Below, one piece after another: positions 16,635-24,815 of a stretch of DNA of 64,000 nucleotides (positions are counted from its first letter, which is position 1; every line of letters starts with the position of its first letter). Both the position numbers and the translations under genes were made by a program. The notes below the pieces were generated by a model, which saw only the letters and a program-made list of their open reading frames with translations, was not told where the DNA came from and did no database searches. Origin of the DNA: Promicromonospora soli (lineage in GTDB: Bacteria > Actinomycetota > Actinomycetes > Actinomycetales > Cellulomonadaceae); the NCBI RefSeq assembly GCF_014653785.1, contig NZ_BNAS01000008.1, positions 98,437 through 162,436 on the forward strand, given 5' to 3'.

Positions 16635-16750
16635 CCTAGCGTGGGCCACCCACAATCGCGTCGGCAGCGTGTGGGCAGGGCAGAGCCAGGGCAGGCCAGG
16701 GGAAGTGAAGCAGGGGAGCGCGGTGAGATGAGGGAGGGCGCGCCGAGCGG

Positions 16751-17239
16751 TCAGGCGCCCGTCACGTACGCGTAGTGATGGAAGTGCTGGTCGCGCACGA
16801 AGCCCTCCGACTCGTACAGCCCCTGGGCGGCGACGTTGTCCCACGCGGTGGCCAGCGAGACACGGATGGCGCCGGCATCCTTGGCGCGGCGGCACGTCTC
16901 CTGCACCAGTGCGCGCGCGGCGCCCGTCCCGCGCGCGGCGGGCGAGACGAACAGGTCGTTCAGGACCCACGACCGGCTCAGGCTTACGGACGACCAGGTG
17001 GGGTAGCTCTGCGCGAACCCGACCAGCTCGTGGCCGGCGGCCGAGCCCTCGGGCTCGTCGCCCTCGGGGCTCAGCACCGCCACCAGCAGCACGCTGTCGC
17101 CGGCGTCGCGGCGGGCGAGCAGATAGGCGCGTGCTTCGGCGTCGGGCACATACTGCTCGTAGAAACGGAGGTACTGACGGAACAGGTCGACCACAGCATC
17201 GACGTCGTCGTCGTTCGCGGGGCGCACATCAACAGACAC
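16751..17239 (-). CDS. GNAT family N-acetyltransferase
   Basis: This 162-residue acetyltransferase has motif A 'VLNDLFVSPAARGTGAARALVQETCRRAKDAGAIRVSLATAWDN' (ARGTGAA is the CoA loop) and the C-terminal 'AAQGLYESEGFVRDQHFHHYAY', a standard GNAT end. The acceptor is unknown. The start is GTG preceded by a GCGAG-like weak ribosome-binding site. It is divergent from the flavin-dependent oxidoreductase across about 80 bases. Confidence 0.87.
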   Translation of the reverse strand: MSVDVRPANDDDVDAVVDLFRQYLRFYEQYVPDAEARAYLLARRDAGDSVLLVAVLSPEGDEPEGSAAGHELVGFAQSYPTWSSVSLSRSWVLNDLFVSPAARGTGAARALVQETCRRAKDAGAIRVSLATAWDNVAAQGLYESEGFVRDQHFHHYAYVTGA

Positions 17240-17320
17240 CTCGCGATCATGTCAGGCCGGAGGGGGTCGGCGCCATGACCTCTCGGAACATGCCGGCCCC
17301 CGGAACAGTTGACGGATGCG

Positions 17321-18382
17321 ATGAACACCCAGCCACGCTTGTCCGTCCTTGACCTCGTGCCCGTCCGTTCGGGCCAGACCAGCGCCCAGGCCCTGTCGGC
17401 CTCGCTCGACCTCGCGGCGCTCGCCGACCGCCTCGGTTTCGAGCGTTACTGGTTCGCGGAGCACCACAACATGGCAGCGGTGGCGGCGTCGTCGCCGCCG
17501 GTCATGATCGCGGCGGCCGCGGCGCGCACGTCCCGCATCCGCGTGGGATCGGGCGGCGTGATGCTGCCGAACCACGCCCCGCTCGTGGTGGCGGAGCAGT
17601 TCGCGGCCCTGGAGGCCGTCGCGCCCGGCCGGATCGACCTCGGCATCGGCCGCGCCCCGGGCAGCGACCCGGTGGTCACGTCCCTGCTGCGCGCCACCGG
17701 TCCGACGGCGGACGTTGACCGGTTCCCGCAGCACGTCACCGACATCCTGAGCCTGATGGGGCCCGACGGCGCCCGCCTGCGCCTGGTCTCGGGCGACATC
17801 TACGACGTGCGGGCCACGCCCGCCGCCGGGAGCGTCCCGACGGTGTGGCTGCTCGGCTCCAGCGACTACTCGGCGCGCCTCGCCGCGGAGCTCGGGCTGC
17901 CGTACGTGTTCGCGAACCACTTCTCCGGGCAGGGCATGGACCAGATCCTCGCCCTGTACCGGGACGGGTACCACTCCTCGGCGGAGCACCCGGAGCCGCG
18001 CACGTTCCTCACGGCCAACGCGGTCGTCGCGCCGACGTCGGACGAGGCGCACGACCGCGCCCTGCCGCAGCTGCGGCAGATGGCCCGCCTGCGGTCCGGC
18101 CAGAAGCTGGGCGCGCTCGAGACGGTCGAGGAGGCGTTGCGCGCAACGGCCGACGAACCGGCCGACGGAATGCTCGCCCAGTCGATCGAGGCGATGCGGG
18201 CGCGCTGGCTGATCGGCGACGCCGACCAGGTGGCGACCGAGGTGCGCGGCCTGGCCGAGCGGCACGGCGTCGAGGAGGTCATGCTCGTCCCGGTCGCCGG
18301 CTCCCGCGACAGCGAGCCGCTGGACGCGACGTTCGGCCGGGCGCAGACGCTGGAGCTCCTAGCTGCCGCCCTCACCCGCTGA
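17321..18382 (+). CDS. LLM class flavin-dependent oxidoreductase
   Basis: This 353-residue TIM-barrel flavin (FMN or F420) oxidoreductase of the bacterial luciferase-like family begins 'LSVLDLVPVRSGQTSAQAL'. It contains 'YWFAEHHNMAAVAASSPPVMIAAAAART', 'IRVGSGGVMLPNHAPLVVAEQFAALEA' and 'GRIDLGIGRAPGSDP'. This matches the MsnO8-like subgroup of short LLM proteins. ATG 17321 was chosen; an in-frame TTG four codons earlier is possible. The substrate is unknown and no pathway neighbours are present. Confidence 0.87.
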   Translation: MNTQPRLSVLDLVPVRSGQTSAQALSASLDLAALADRLGFERYWFAEHHNMAAVAASSPPVMIAAAAARTSRIRVGSGGVMLPNHAPLVVAEQFAALEAVAPGRIDLGIGRAPGSDPVVTSLLRATGPTADVDRFPQHVTDILSLMGPDGARLRLVSGDIYDVRATPAAGSVPTVWLLGSSDYSARLAAELGLPYVFANHFSGQGMDQILALYRDGYHSSAEHPEPRTFLTANAVVAPTSDEAHDRALPQLRQMARLRSGQKLGALETVEEALRATADEPADGMLAQSIEAMRARWLIGDADQVATEVRGLAERHGVEEVMLVPVAGSRDSEPLDATFGRAQTLELLAAALTR

Positions 18383-18394
18383 CCCAACGGGCGG

Positions 18395-19933
18395 TCAGAA
18401 GCCTCGGGCCACCGACGCGCCCGCCGCGAGCCACGCGCGGCGGGTGGTCGGCCGGAGCGAGCGGTACACGAGCTGACCGTCCACCATGGCCGGGTCGAAC
18501 GGGATGGTGACCACCTCGCGCGCCAGCGAGCGGTAGCCCTGCGCGACCCGGCGCAGGTCGGCGGGAGTCGCCTTGGGGTCGGACTGGCTGACGACGACCA
18601 CCGCCTTCCGCGCCAGCTCCGCCATGTGCTCCCCGCGGCTCGCGAGCGCCTCCAGGAGCAGCGCGCCCGCCTCGGCATGGTCGTCGCGGGTGCTGGTGGC
18701 GACGACGAGCTGGTCGGTGTGGTCGATCATGCGCAGCCACATCGGGTCCGACTCGTCGTTGCCCGAGTCGATGAAGATCATCCGGTAGTACTTCGACAGG
18801 ACCGCGTGGATCGCGTCGACGTCCTCGGACGAGATGCGCTGCTCGTGGGCGAGCGCCATCGGCTTGGACCGCAGCACGTCGAACCGGTCGCGCGACTGGT
18901 GGTGGACGAACCATGCGAGGTCGGCCAGCTGCGCCGACGGGCCCAGGAAGTGCTCGGTCTGCGGGATCATGTCGAGCAGGGTGGCCTCGTGCGGGCCCTG
19001 CTCGGTGCGCCAGCCCAGCGTGCCGCGCGTCTGGTTGTTGTCCCACGCGACGACGCCGGAGCCGCCGTGCGAGGAGAACACCGCCGACAGCAGCACCGTG
19101 GCCGGCGTCTTGCCCGCGCCGCCCTTGCCGTTCACTATCGAGATGGTGCGCGGCCCGGGCCAGTGCTGGCTCACCACCTGCTCGTCGGCCCGCTCGGCCC
19201 GCTCGGCCTCGCCCGGTCGCACCCGGAACCCGACCCGCGCCAGCACGCCGCGCATGCCCTGGCTGGCCGGCTCGTCGAGGCGGTCCTGCATCAGGAACGA
19301 GCGGCGGCTGTCACGGCGTGCGCCGTCGGACCCGGCGGCCGGGCCGAAGGGGGACTCTCTGTAGGCGCCGGGTGCGGCCGGTGCGACGCCCTCGATCGGG
19401 TACCCGGGCTGCTCGTACTCGTCCTGGCGCTGACCCTGGGCCGGCTGCCCGAAGGGCGACGACGGCGCTGCGCCGCGGCCCATGACGCTCATCCGCTGGG
19501 GCCCGGCGGGTCCGGCGGGCGGCTGGGCGTCCTGCCCGGAGGTCCGGGTGGGAGCCGGCATCGACACCGGTAGGGGAACCGACATCGGGTCCGGCTGCGG
19601 AGCCGGCGTCTGCTGGGGCACGGCCGGCGCCGGCGCGCTCGGGGCCGTCGCTGCCTGCGTCGCCTGTGCGGCGCCCGCGCCGCCGTCCTGCACCACGCGG
19701 CCGTCCGGGTGGACCGTGAGGCCCGTCGGGCCCTCGGGGCCCTGCGCCTGGACCTCCACGGCCAGCCCGATACTCGCCGAGTACTCCATGATCAGGCGCA
19801 TCACTTCGCTGCGCGCCTCGCCGAGGCTGTTCCGGTAGACCGGCACCATCTGGCCGTTGATCGTCACCCGGCCCGAGCCGTCGTCGCGCACGACCGCATC
19901 GGCACGCGGCCACCCCGTGGTTTCGACGCTCAC
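18395..19933 (-). CDS. ParA/MinD-like P-loop ATPase, copy 2
   Basis: This 512-residue paralogue of the protein at 14026-15666 has the same architecture: N-domain 'GWPRADAVVRDDGSGRVTING' to 'HPDGRVVQDG', a Pro/Gln-rich linker, and basic 'RRDSRRSFLM'. The ATPase has Walker A '[11 protein letters not shown]' (268-278), '[20 protein letters not shown]' and '[15 protein letters not shown]'. The ATPase domains are nearly identical in motif order while the linkers differ. The start is GTG 19933 with GGAGAAGGGGG upstream; further upstream codons lack coding character. It lies on the opposite strand 2.7 kb from copy 1, separated by three unrelated genes. Confidence 0.82.
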   Translation of the reverse strand: MSVETTGWPRADAVVRDDGSGRVTINGQMVPVYRNSLGEARSEVMRLIMEYSASIGLAVEVQAQGPEGPTGLTVHPDGRVVQDGGAGAAQATQAATAPSAPAPAVPQQTPAPQPDPMSVPLPVSMPAPTRTSGQDAQPPAGPAGPQRMSVMGRGAAPSSPFGQPAQGQRQDEYEQPGYPIEGVAPAAPGAYRESPFGPAAGSDGARRDSRRSFLMQDRLDEPASQGMRGVLARVGFRVRPGEAERAERADEQVVSQHWPGPRTISIVNGKGGAGKTPATVLLSAVFSSHGGSGVVAWDNNQTRGTLGWRTEQGPHEATLLDMIPQTEHFLGPSAQLADLAWFVHHQSRDRFDVLRSKPMALAHEQRISSEDVDAIHAVLSKYYRMIFIDSGNDESDPMWLRMIDHTDQLVVATSTRDDHAEAGALLLEALASRGEHMAELARKAVVVVSQSDPKATPADLRRVAQGYRSLAREVVTIPFDPAMVDGQLVYRSLRPTTRRAWLAAGASVARGF

Positions 19934-20033
19934 TGCGTCCCCCTTCTCCGGTCGCCGGTCATCGTTGTGGCGTGGGTCATGAACGCGGACAGGGTACCGG
20001 TGACTTTCACCCGCCATGTTTCGCACCAAGAAA

Positions 20034-20073
20034 GGTCAGGTGATCGGCAACCCGAGTTGCCGATCACCTGACC
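20034..20073 (-). terminator. Perfect terminator hairpin after the HNH gene
   Basis: 18-base perfectly complementary arms (20034-20051 and 20056-20073) enclose a four-base loop. On the minus strand they are followed by CTTTCTT. This is an intrinsic terminator for the HNH endonuclease gene ending at 20099. Confidence 0.85.
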
Positions 20074-20098
20074 CTTTACGGGGCTCACCGTGCCCGGG

Positions 20099-20569
20099 CT
20101 ATGCCGCGCGGGCCGCCCGGTGCCGGATGGCGCGCGCGTACTCCGTGCGCGGGACGTGTGGCGTCACGTAGAGCACCATGCCGGCCTCGGCCGGCGTGCG
20201 GTCCGCCTTGTGCGAGTTGCACGCGTAGCAGGCGGCCACGAGGTTCATCCACGTCGAGGGCCCCCCGCGTGACCGCGGCAGGATGTGGTCCACGGTCTCG
20301 GCCGGGCCGCCGCAGTACCCGCACAGGCCGTCGCGCCGCTTGACGCCCTGCTTGGTGCACGCGGGCGCCCCGCCCGTCTTGTAGAGCCACCGCATCGTGA
20401 CGTACCGGACCAGCCGCAGCACGCGCGGTAAGGGGAACGGCCCGAAGGAGCGGCCGTCGACCGCCTCCTCCACGACCGCGACCTCGCGCACGAGCATGTG
20501 GATGGCATGCCGGACCGATACCCGGTGCAGCGGCTCGTAGCCGGCATTGAGGACTAGGACGTCGGCCAC
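20099..20569 (-). CDS. HNH endonuclease
   Basis: This 156-residue protein begins 'VADVLVLNAGYEPLHRVSVRHAIHMLVREVAVV', characteristic of the actinobacterial HNH family. Its nuclease motif has zinc ligands in 'CGYCGGPAETVDHILPRSRGGPSTWMNLVAACYACNSHKAD': CxxC...DHxxPxSxGG...N...CxxCN. The DH pair and the Asn/Lys residues are the HNH active site. The start is GTG 20569 with GGAAGGAG upstream. Frame extension further upstream crosses the hairpin 20651-20684 and is not favoured. Members are widespread and chromosomal; function in repair or mobile DNA defence is unproven. Confidence 0.88.
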   Translation of the reverse strand: MADVLVLNAGYEPLHRVSVRHAIHMLVREVAVVEEAVDGRSFGPFPLPRVLRLVRYVTMRWLYKTGGAPACTKQGVKRRDGLCGYCGGPAETVDHILPRSRGGPSTWMNLVAACYACNSHKADRTPAEAGMVLYVTPHVPRTEYARAIRHRAARAA

Positions 20570-20650
20570 GGGCCTGCTCCTTCCGGTGAGCTTGTCGTTC
20601 TCGGTTGTCGCTGGTCGTTCAGGTGGTGCTGTTCGGCCCCGGGACGACAA

Positions 20651-20684
20651 GAGCCGCCCGGGAACACATCTCCCGAGGCGGCTC
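20651..20684 (-). terminator. Hairpin in the HNH gene leader (attenuator or terminator)
   Basis: gagccgcc...ggcggctc with an inner cggga/tcccg (one bulge) gives a strong stem, followed on the minus strand by TTGTCGT. It lies between the 44-aa ORF and the HNH start. A second stem tccgg/ccgga (20696-20710) lies just before it, next to the small ORF's stop. Confidence 0.6.
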
Positions 20685-20710
20685 ACGTTCACTGGTCCGG
20701 CAGAACCGGA

Positions 20711-20845
20711 TCAGTGGCGTATGGCGCCCCGTATGGCCTCACGGCCGTCCCACAGGTGCTGCGCGGTAGTGGGGTAGGACGATGCGGTGGCAGCACTGAC
20801 CTTGCACAGGCCGAAGGCCTGGGGCGCAATGTTGGTGCGAACCAT
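20711..20845 (-). CDS. Small ORF of 44 aa in the HNH gene leader
   Basis: The ATG at 20845 has AAAGGA upstream and a plausible promoter 50-75 bases before it. The product (begins MVRTNIAPQAFGLCKVSA, ends REAIRGAIRH) is basic with one Cys and one Trp and no membrane segment. Its stop lies among two hairpins that precede the HNH endonuclease. It may be a leader peptide whose translation controls the downstream hairpin, or an independent small protein. I do not recognise a family. Confidence 0.5.
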   Translation of the reverse strand: MVRTNIAPQAFGLCKVSAATASSYPTTAQHLWDGREAIRGAIRH

Positions 20846-20894
20846 CGTGGATCTCGTCCTTTCCCGTCTCGTTCGATCTGGCTGGTGATTTTCG

Positions 20895-20922
20895 CTGTTA
20901 TCGGCGTTCGGCAGGTAGTCAA
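20895..20922 (-). promoter_or_regulatory. Putative promoter for the 44-aa ORF / HNH gene
   Basis: On the minus strand TTGACT (20917-20922) and TAACAG (20895-20900) are separated by 16 bases. The -35 lies inside an inverted repeat with arms cggcaggt (20909-20916) and acctgccg (20932-20939), which could be an operator. Confidence 0.5.
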
Positions 20923-21067
20923 TGGCACACAACCTGCCGACACGGCGCGAGTCCGTGTGTGAAGAAAGGTACAACGAGGACTTGGTACCGTCTATGGCTT
21001 TTTCGGAACTGCAACCCAAGGATGCATCAAGTGCCCGGCGTGGCGCGGCCCCACGGCGTGTCGCGGG

Positions 21068-22345
21068 TCACCAGCTGACGGGCTCCCGGATGATCGGGCA
21101 CGTCATGCAGTGGCCGCCACCTCGGCCGCGGCCGAGCTCGCCGCCCGCGATCTCGATCACCTCGACGCCTGCCTTGCGCAGCAGGTCGTTCGTGGTGGTG
21201 TTGCGGTCGTAGGTGAACACCACGCCGGGCTCGACGGCTACGGAGTTGTTGCCGCTGTCCCACTGCTGGCGCTCGGACTCGAAGACGTCGCCGCCGGTCT
21301 CGATGACCCGCAGCTCGCCCAGCCCGGACACCTGCCCGACGACGTCGAGGAAGGACGACCCGCTGGCGTCGGTCACTGACACGCCGATCGGGCCCGAGTC
21401 GGGGCGCAGGACGAACGGGTGCACGCGGTCCACGATGCGCGGGTACACGGTGACGGTGTCGACGTCGACGAACGTCATGATCGTGTCCAGGTGCATGGCC
21501 GCGCGCAGCCGCGGCATGCCGGCCACGACGATCTGCTCGGCCGCGCCCTCCTGGAACAGGGAGGTCGCGACCTGCGTGATCGCCTGGCGGGAGGTGCGCT
21601 CGCTCATGCCCATCAGGACGGTGCCGTTGCCGATCGGCATGATGTCGCCGCCCTCGAAGGTGGCCTCGCCGTGGCCGCTCTCGGGGTCGCCCCACCACAC
21701 GCGGCTGCCCACGAAGTCGGGGTGGAACGTGTACACCGCCTTCATCAGCAGGGTCTCGTCGCGGCGCGCCTGCCAGTACAGCGGGTTCAGGGTGAGGCCG
21801 CCGTAGATCCAGCAGGTGGTGTCACGCGTGAAGAGCGTGTTCGGCAGCGGCGGCATGAGGAACTCGCGCGCGTCCGGGCTGACGTCGGCCAGCGCGCGGA
21901 AGCCCGGCGGCAGCTCGGGCACGTCCGCGACGGCGAGGCCACCGATCAGGTACCGGGCCAGCTCGTGCTCCGGCAGGGACTCGAGGTACTCGCGCGTAGC
22001 CTCGACCAGGCCGTTGCCCACGATCTCCGGCACGATCTTGCGGTCGAGGAGCCAGTCGCGCGCGCCCGGCACGCGGAGCGTCTCCGCGAGCAGCGCGTGC
22101 AGCTCGACGACGTCGACGTCGCGGCTGCGCAGCTCGGCCACGAACTCGGCATGGTCCTGCTGGGCGCGCTCCACCCAGAGGACGTCGTCGAACAGCAGGT
22201 CGGCCGAGTTGGACGGGGTGAGGCGCTGGTGTGCCAGGCCGGGTGCGCAGACCAGCACCTTGCGCAGTCGGCCGACCTCGGAGTGGACGCCGTACGCCGA
22301 CGACGGTGCGCCGGCCGGGGGAGGTGTGCTGTCGATGGTGTTCAT
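21068..22345 (-). CDS. arcA: Arginine deiminase
   Basis: This 425-residue enzyme hydrolyses L-arginine to citrulline and ammonia, the first step of the arginine deiminase pathway. It has guanidinase-superfamily motifs: '[25 protein letters not shown]' at the N-terminus, '[20 protein letters not shown]', '[26 protein letters not shown]', '[10 protein letters not shown]' and the catalytic Cys413 in '[10 protein letters not shown]'. No ornithine carbamoyltransferase, carbamate kinase or antiporter gene is adjacent, so the pathway is not clustered here. The start is six bases after the stop of the DUF1684 gene, indicating co-transcription. Confidence 0.95.
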   Translation of the reverse strand: MNTIDSTPPPAGAPSSAYGVHSEVGRLRKVLVCAPGLAHQRLTPSNSADLLFDDVLWVERAQQDHAEFVAELRSRDVDVVELHALLAETLRVPGARDWLLDRKIVPEIVGNGLVEATREYLESLPEHELARYLIGGLAVADVPELPPGFRALADVSPDAREFLMPPLPNTLFTRDTTCWIYGGLTLNPLYWQARRDETLLMKAVYTFHPDFVGSRVWWGDPESGHGEATFEGGDIMPIGNGTVLMGMSERTSRQAITQVATSLFQEGAAEQIVVAGMPRLRAAMHLDTIMTFVDVDTVTVYPRIVDRVHPFVLRPDSGPIGVSVTDASGSSFLDVVGQVSGLGELRVIETGGDVFESERQQWDSGNNSVAVEPGVVFTYDRNTTTNDLLRKAGVEVIEIAGGELGRGRGGGHCMTCPIIREPVSW

Positions 22346-22351
22346 CGGGCG

Positions 22352-23059
22352 CTAACGGTACTCACCCGGCGTGCGCTCGCCCACCGGGACCGGGAATTCC
22401 AGCGTGTTGCCCGGCTGCGCGAGGGGGCACGTCCACGCCGGGTCGTAGGCGCAGGACGGGTTGTAGGCGAAGTTGAGGTCGAGCACCAGGTCGCCCAGTC
22501 CGTCGTCGTACCCGCCGTGCGAGCTGCCGTCGGTCCCGCCGTCGTGCCCGAGCCAGGCGCCCTTGATCGTGTCCAGGAGGTAGCGCCCGCCGCCGTAGGT
22601 GCCGCCTGGGGCGCCGGCGAGGCTGTCCTTGATCGGCACGAACAGGCCGCCGCCGTACGAGGCGAGGCGCCAGACGTCGAGCGAACCCAGCCCGTCCAGG
22701 GCGACTGACCCGAGCAGCTCGAACGGCACGACGCCGTCGGTACCGGTGGGGACGTCGAGGCGGCGTGGTGCGCCGTCGGGCCCGGGCTCGGCGGGCACGA
22801 CCTGGGCGGTCAGACGCCAGGCCGGGTCGTACGGGGTGACGGACAGGCCGGTGAATCCGGGCTTGTCCTCGGGCAGGATCGGTGACGCCGGGTGGGTCGC
22901 GAAGAGCTCGTCCCGGACGGCCACCCAGTAGGCGTGCGCGGTGGCGGGGTCCTCCGCCGCGCGGGCGCGGACGCCGGCGTACAGCGCGAAGACGCGCCGC
23001 CGCCAGTCCGCGGTCTGGAGGGCTGTGGTGACCGGGGATGTGGCGGCGGCGTGCGTCAT
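22352..23059 (-). CDS. DUF1684 family protein
   Basis: This 235-residue protein has the DUF1684 pattern: N-terminal 'DWRRRVFALYAGVRARA' then 'VRDELFATHPASPI', a central 'LASYGGGLFVPIKDSLAG' and the diagnostic end. The end reads 'GGRYLLDTIKGAW' then 'LVLDLNFAYNPSCAYDPAWTCPLAQPGN' with conserved Asn/Tyr/Cys residues. No biochemical role is established for the family. ATG 23059 or GTG two codons earlier are both possible starts. It is first gene of a likely two-gene operon with arcA. Confidence 0.85.
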   Translation of the reverse strand: MTHAAATSPVTTALQTADWRRRVFALYAGVRARAAEDPATAHAYWVAVRDELFATHPASPILPEDKPGFTGLSVTPYDPAWRLTAQVVPAEPGPDGAPRRLDVPTGTDGVVPFELLGSVALDGLGSLDVWRLASYGGGLFVPIKDSLAGAPGGTYGGGRYLLDTIKGAWLGHDGGTDGSSHGGYDDGLGDLVLDLNFAYNPSCAYDPAWTCPLAQPGNTLEFPVPVGERTPGEYR

Positions 23060-23083
23060 GCGCACGACATTACCTACCGGGCG

Positions 23084-23536
23084 TCACCGCGGCGTCAGCC
23101 GGATGACGGGCAGCTCCCGGTCGGTCGTCTCCTCGTACTTGCGGAACTGATCGGCCTCGGTGGTGATCCGCTTCCAGGCCTGTTCGCGCTCGGCGCCGTG
23201 CAGCTCCTCGGCGGTCACGGCGACCTTGCGCCCTGCCTGCTCGACGGTCACCTGGTCCGGGTTCGCGGCCAGATTGAGGTACCAGGCCGGGTTGGCGGGT
23301 GCGCCCCCGGCGGAGGCGACGACCAGCCAGCTGCCGTCCGGGCCGGGGAACCAGGCGAGCGGGGTCGCGCGGGGCTGCCCGCTCTTGCGTCCGACCGTGG
23401 TCAGGACCAGGAGGTTCATCCCCATGGTCCTGCTGTCCGTGCGCCGGGCGCGGCCCATGATCAGCCGGTTCATCAAGCGAAACATGCGGCCGGGCTGCTT
23501 GGCGCCCCGGGTGCCGGTGGGATGGGTGAAGCTCAT
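23084..23536 (-). CDS. Deazaflavin (F420)-dependent nitroreductase family protein
   Basis: This 150-residue DDN-type split beta-barrel protein has 'MGMNLLVLTTVGRKSGQPRATPLAWFPGPDGSWLVVASAGGAPANPAWYLNLAANP'. The GRKSGQ.R..PL and PAWY.NL.ANP blocks define the F420/deazaflavin oxidoreductase family. The end is 'YEETTDRELPVIRLTPR'. ATG 23536 has GGAAGG upstream. It is divergent from a MarR regulator across a 19-base dyad, so it is probably that regulator's target. A distant homologue lies at 56073-56504. Confidence 0.87.
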   Translation of the reverse strand: MSFTHPTGTRGAKQPGRMFRLMNRLIMGRARRTDSRTMGMNLLVLTTVGRKSGQPRATPLAWFPGPDGSWLVVASAGGAPANPAWYLNLAANPDQVTVEQAGRKVAVTAEELHGAEREQAWKRITTEADQFRKYEETTDRELPVIRLTPR

Positions 23537-23565
23537 GGGGTGCCTTCCGCTCGACGATCGTTCGT

Positions 23566-23584
23566 GCCATGAACTATACATGGC
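23566..23584. promoter_or_regulatory. Putative MarR operator
   Basis: Inverted repeat gccatg-N7-catggc sits in the divergent promoter between the DDN-like gene (start 23536) and the marR gene (start about 23616). Its place and size suit a MarR dimer. Confidence 0.6.
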
Positions 23585-23615
23585 GGAAATAATCTTGGTT
23601 GTGTACCTTTGCTGG

Positions 23616-24077
23616 GTGAGGCCCGACAAGACGAGTTCCGGTGTGCTGGGCTGTGCTCCGCACGATGTCGTCGGGCTGCCCGAGCTCATGGAGCTCGCCA
23701 TCGTGCTGACGAGCACCGTCGGGCGCGTCGCCGAGGAGCGCGAGCTCACGCCGATGCAGGGCCGGCTGCTCTGCGGCCTCGCCGAGCGGCCCCAGCGGAT
23801 GGCCGACCTGGCGCAGTTCCTCGGGATCGAGAAGGCGGCCCTCACGGGGCTCGTCGACCGGGCCGAGCGGCGTGGGCTCGTGGAGCGCTTGCCGGTGTCG
23901 GGTGACCGCCGCGCCATCCAGGTGACGCTGACCGACGACGGCGGCAAGGCGGTGGTCGCCTTCGAGACCGGTGTCGCGAGCGCGCTCGACGAGCTGCTCG
24001 AGGCGCTCCCCGTCAAGGACCGCGCGGAGTTCCGCCGGCTGGCGTCGGTCGTCGTCGGGGCCGTGCGCACCGGCTGA
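23616..24077 (+). CDS. MarR family transcriptional regulator
   Basis: This 153-residue winged-helix regulator has 'ELTPMQGRLLCGLAERPQRMADLAQFLGIEKAALTGLVDRAERRGLVERLPVSGDRRAIQVTLTDDG', including the MarR wing signature D-R-R. Terminal helices form the dimer interface. GTG 23616 is preferred; an ATG at 23580 in the same frame would place the operator inside the gene. It likely autoregulates and controls the divergent F420-type reductase in response to a small phenolic or lipophilic ligand. Confidence 0.85.
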   Translation: MRPDKTSSGVLGCAPHDVVGLPELMELAIVLTSTVGRVAEERELTPMQGRLLCGLAERPQRMADLAQFLGIEKAALTGLVDRAERRGLVERLPVSGDRRAIQVTLTDDGGKAVVAFETGVASALDELLEALPVKDRAEFRRLASVVVGAVRTG

Positions 24078-24101
24078 ACCGGTACCGCCTAGGATCGCGG
24101 G

Positions 24102-24485
24102 GTGCTGCGACTCTCCGATGCCACCTACCTCGTCCGCGACCACGACGAGGCGATCGGCTTCTTCGTCGATGCCCTCGGGTTCGCCCTGCGGGAGGACGAG
24201 ACCAACGCGTCCGGCCGGCGCCGGGTCGTCGTCGGCCCCGCGGACGGCGGCACCGGCCTCGTGCTCGCGCTGACCGACGCCGCGGACGCCGTCGGCAACC
24301 AGGCCGGCGGGTCCGTCGCGTTCTTCCTCGAGACCGACGACTTCGCCGCACAGCACGCGCGAATGGTGGCTGCGGGCGTGCGGTTCCGCGAGGAGCCGCG
24401 GCACGAGGTGTACGGGACGGTAGCGGTCTTCGAGGACCTGTACGGCATGCCGTGGGACCTGATCCAGCCGCCGGCGCGACCCTGA
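24102..24485 (+). CDS. VOC (glyoxalase/bleomycin-resistance) family protein
   Basis: This 127-residue protein has one vicinal-oxygen-chelate domain with two beta-alpha-beta-beta-beta modules: 'SDATYLVRDHDEAIGFFVDALGFAL' and 'GSVAFFLETDDFAAQHARMVAAGVRF', ending 'AVFEDLYGMPWDLIQPP'. The metal ligand usually found at the end of the last strand is Asp/Ile rather than Glu in this member. The start is GTG 24102, 24 bases after marR, and it may be in the same transcript. The substrate is unknown. Confidence 0.85.
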   Translation: MLRLSDATYLVRDHDEAIGFFVDALGFALREDETNASGRRRVVVGPADGGTGLVLALTDAADAVGNQAGGSVAFFLETDDFAAQHARMVAAGVRFREEPRHEVYGTVAVFEDLYGMPWDLIQPPARP

Positions 24486-24488
24486 CGC

Positions 24489-24815
24489 TCAGGCCGCGTG
24501 GGTTCCACGCAGGAGGTACATGTTGTCTCCGAAGACGGCGGTGATCTGAATCGTCCCGCCGAGCGCCTCGACATAGCGAGCGACCGCAGAGAATGTCGAG
24601 ACCTCCCCACGCTCGATCTGCGATACGCGGCTCTTGGTGATTCCCATCCGCTCTGCCAGCTCGAGCTGTGTCATCCCGAGCTCCTTGCGGCGCTCCGCGA
24701 GCCGATACCCGTCGATGTAAGCCTGGGTTCGCTCGTGCGCCTCTGCGAGTGCCTCGTCGCCGAGGCGCTCGGCGATCTCGGGTCGCACATCGCTCCACTT
24801 CCGGGACGTCGTCAT
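24489..24815 (-). CDS. XRE-family antitoxin (HigA-like)
   Basis: This 108-residue DNA-binding antitoxin has an N-terminal helical part, then the Cro/CI HTH 'YRLAERRKELGMTQLELAERMGITKSRVSQIERGEVSTFSAVARYVEALGGTIQI'. Its ATG overlaps the stop of the upstream toxin gene (ATGA), the toxin-first order of HigBA-type modules. It should neutralise the toxin by contact and, with it, repress their promoter near 25193-25208. Confidence 0.85.
   Translation of the reverse strand: MTTSRKWSDVRPEIAERLGDEALAEAHERTQAYIDGYRLAERRKELGMTQLELAERMGITKSRVSQIERGEVSTFSAVARYVEALGGTIQITAVFGDNMYLLRGTHAA

Noticed and set aside
18383-20098. A plasmid-type parAB partition locus around the ParA-like genes
   Set aside because: There is no parB-like gene, no centromere-like repeats and no replication gene; the ATPases look chromosomal with a different accessory domain.
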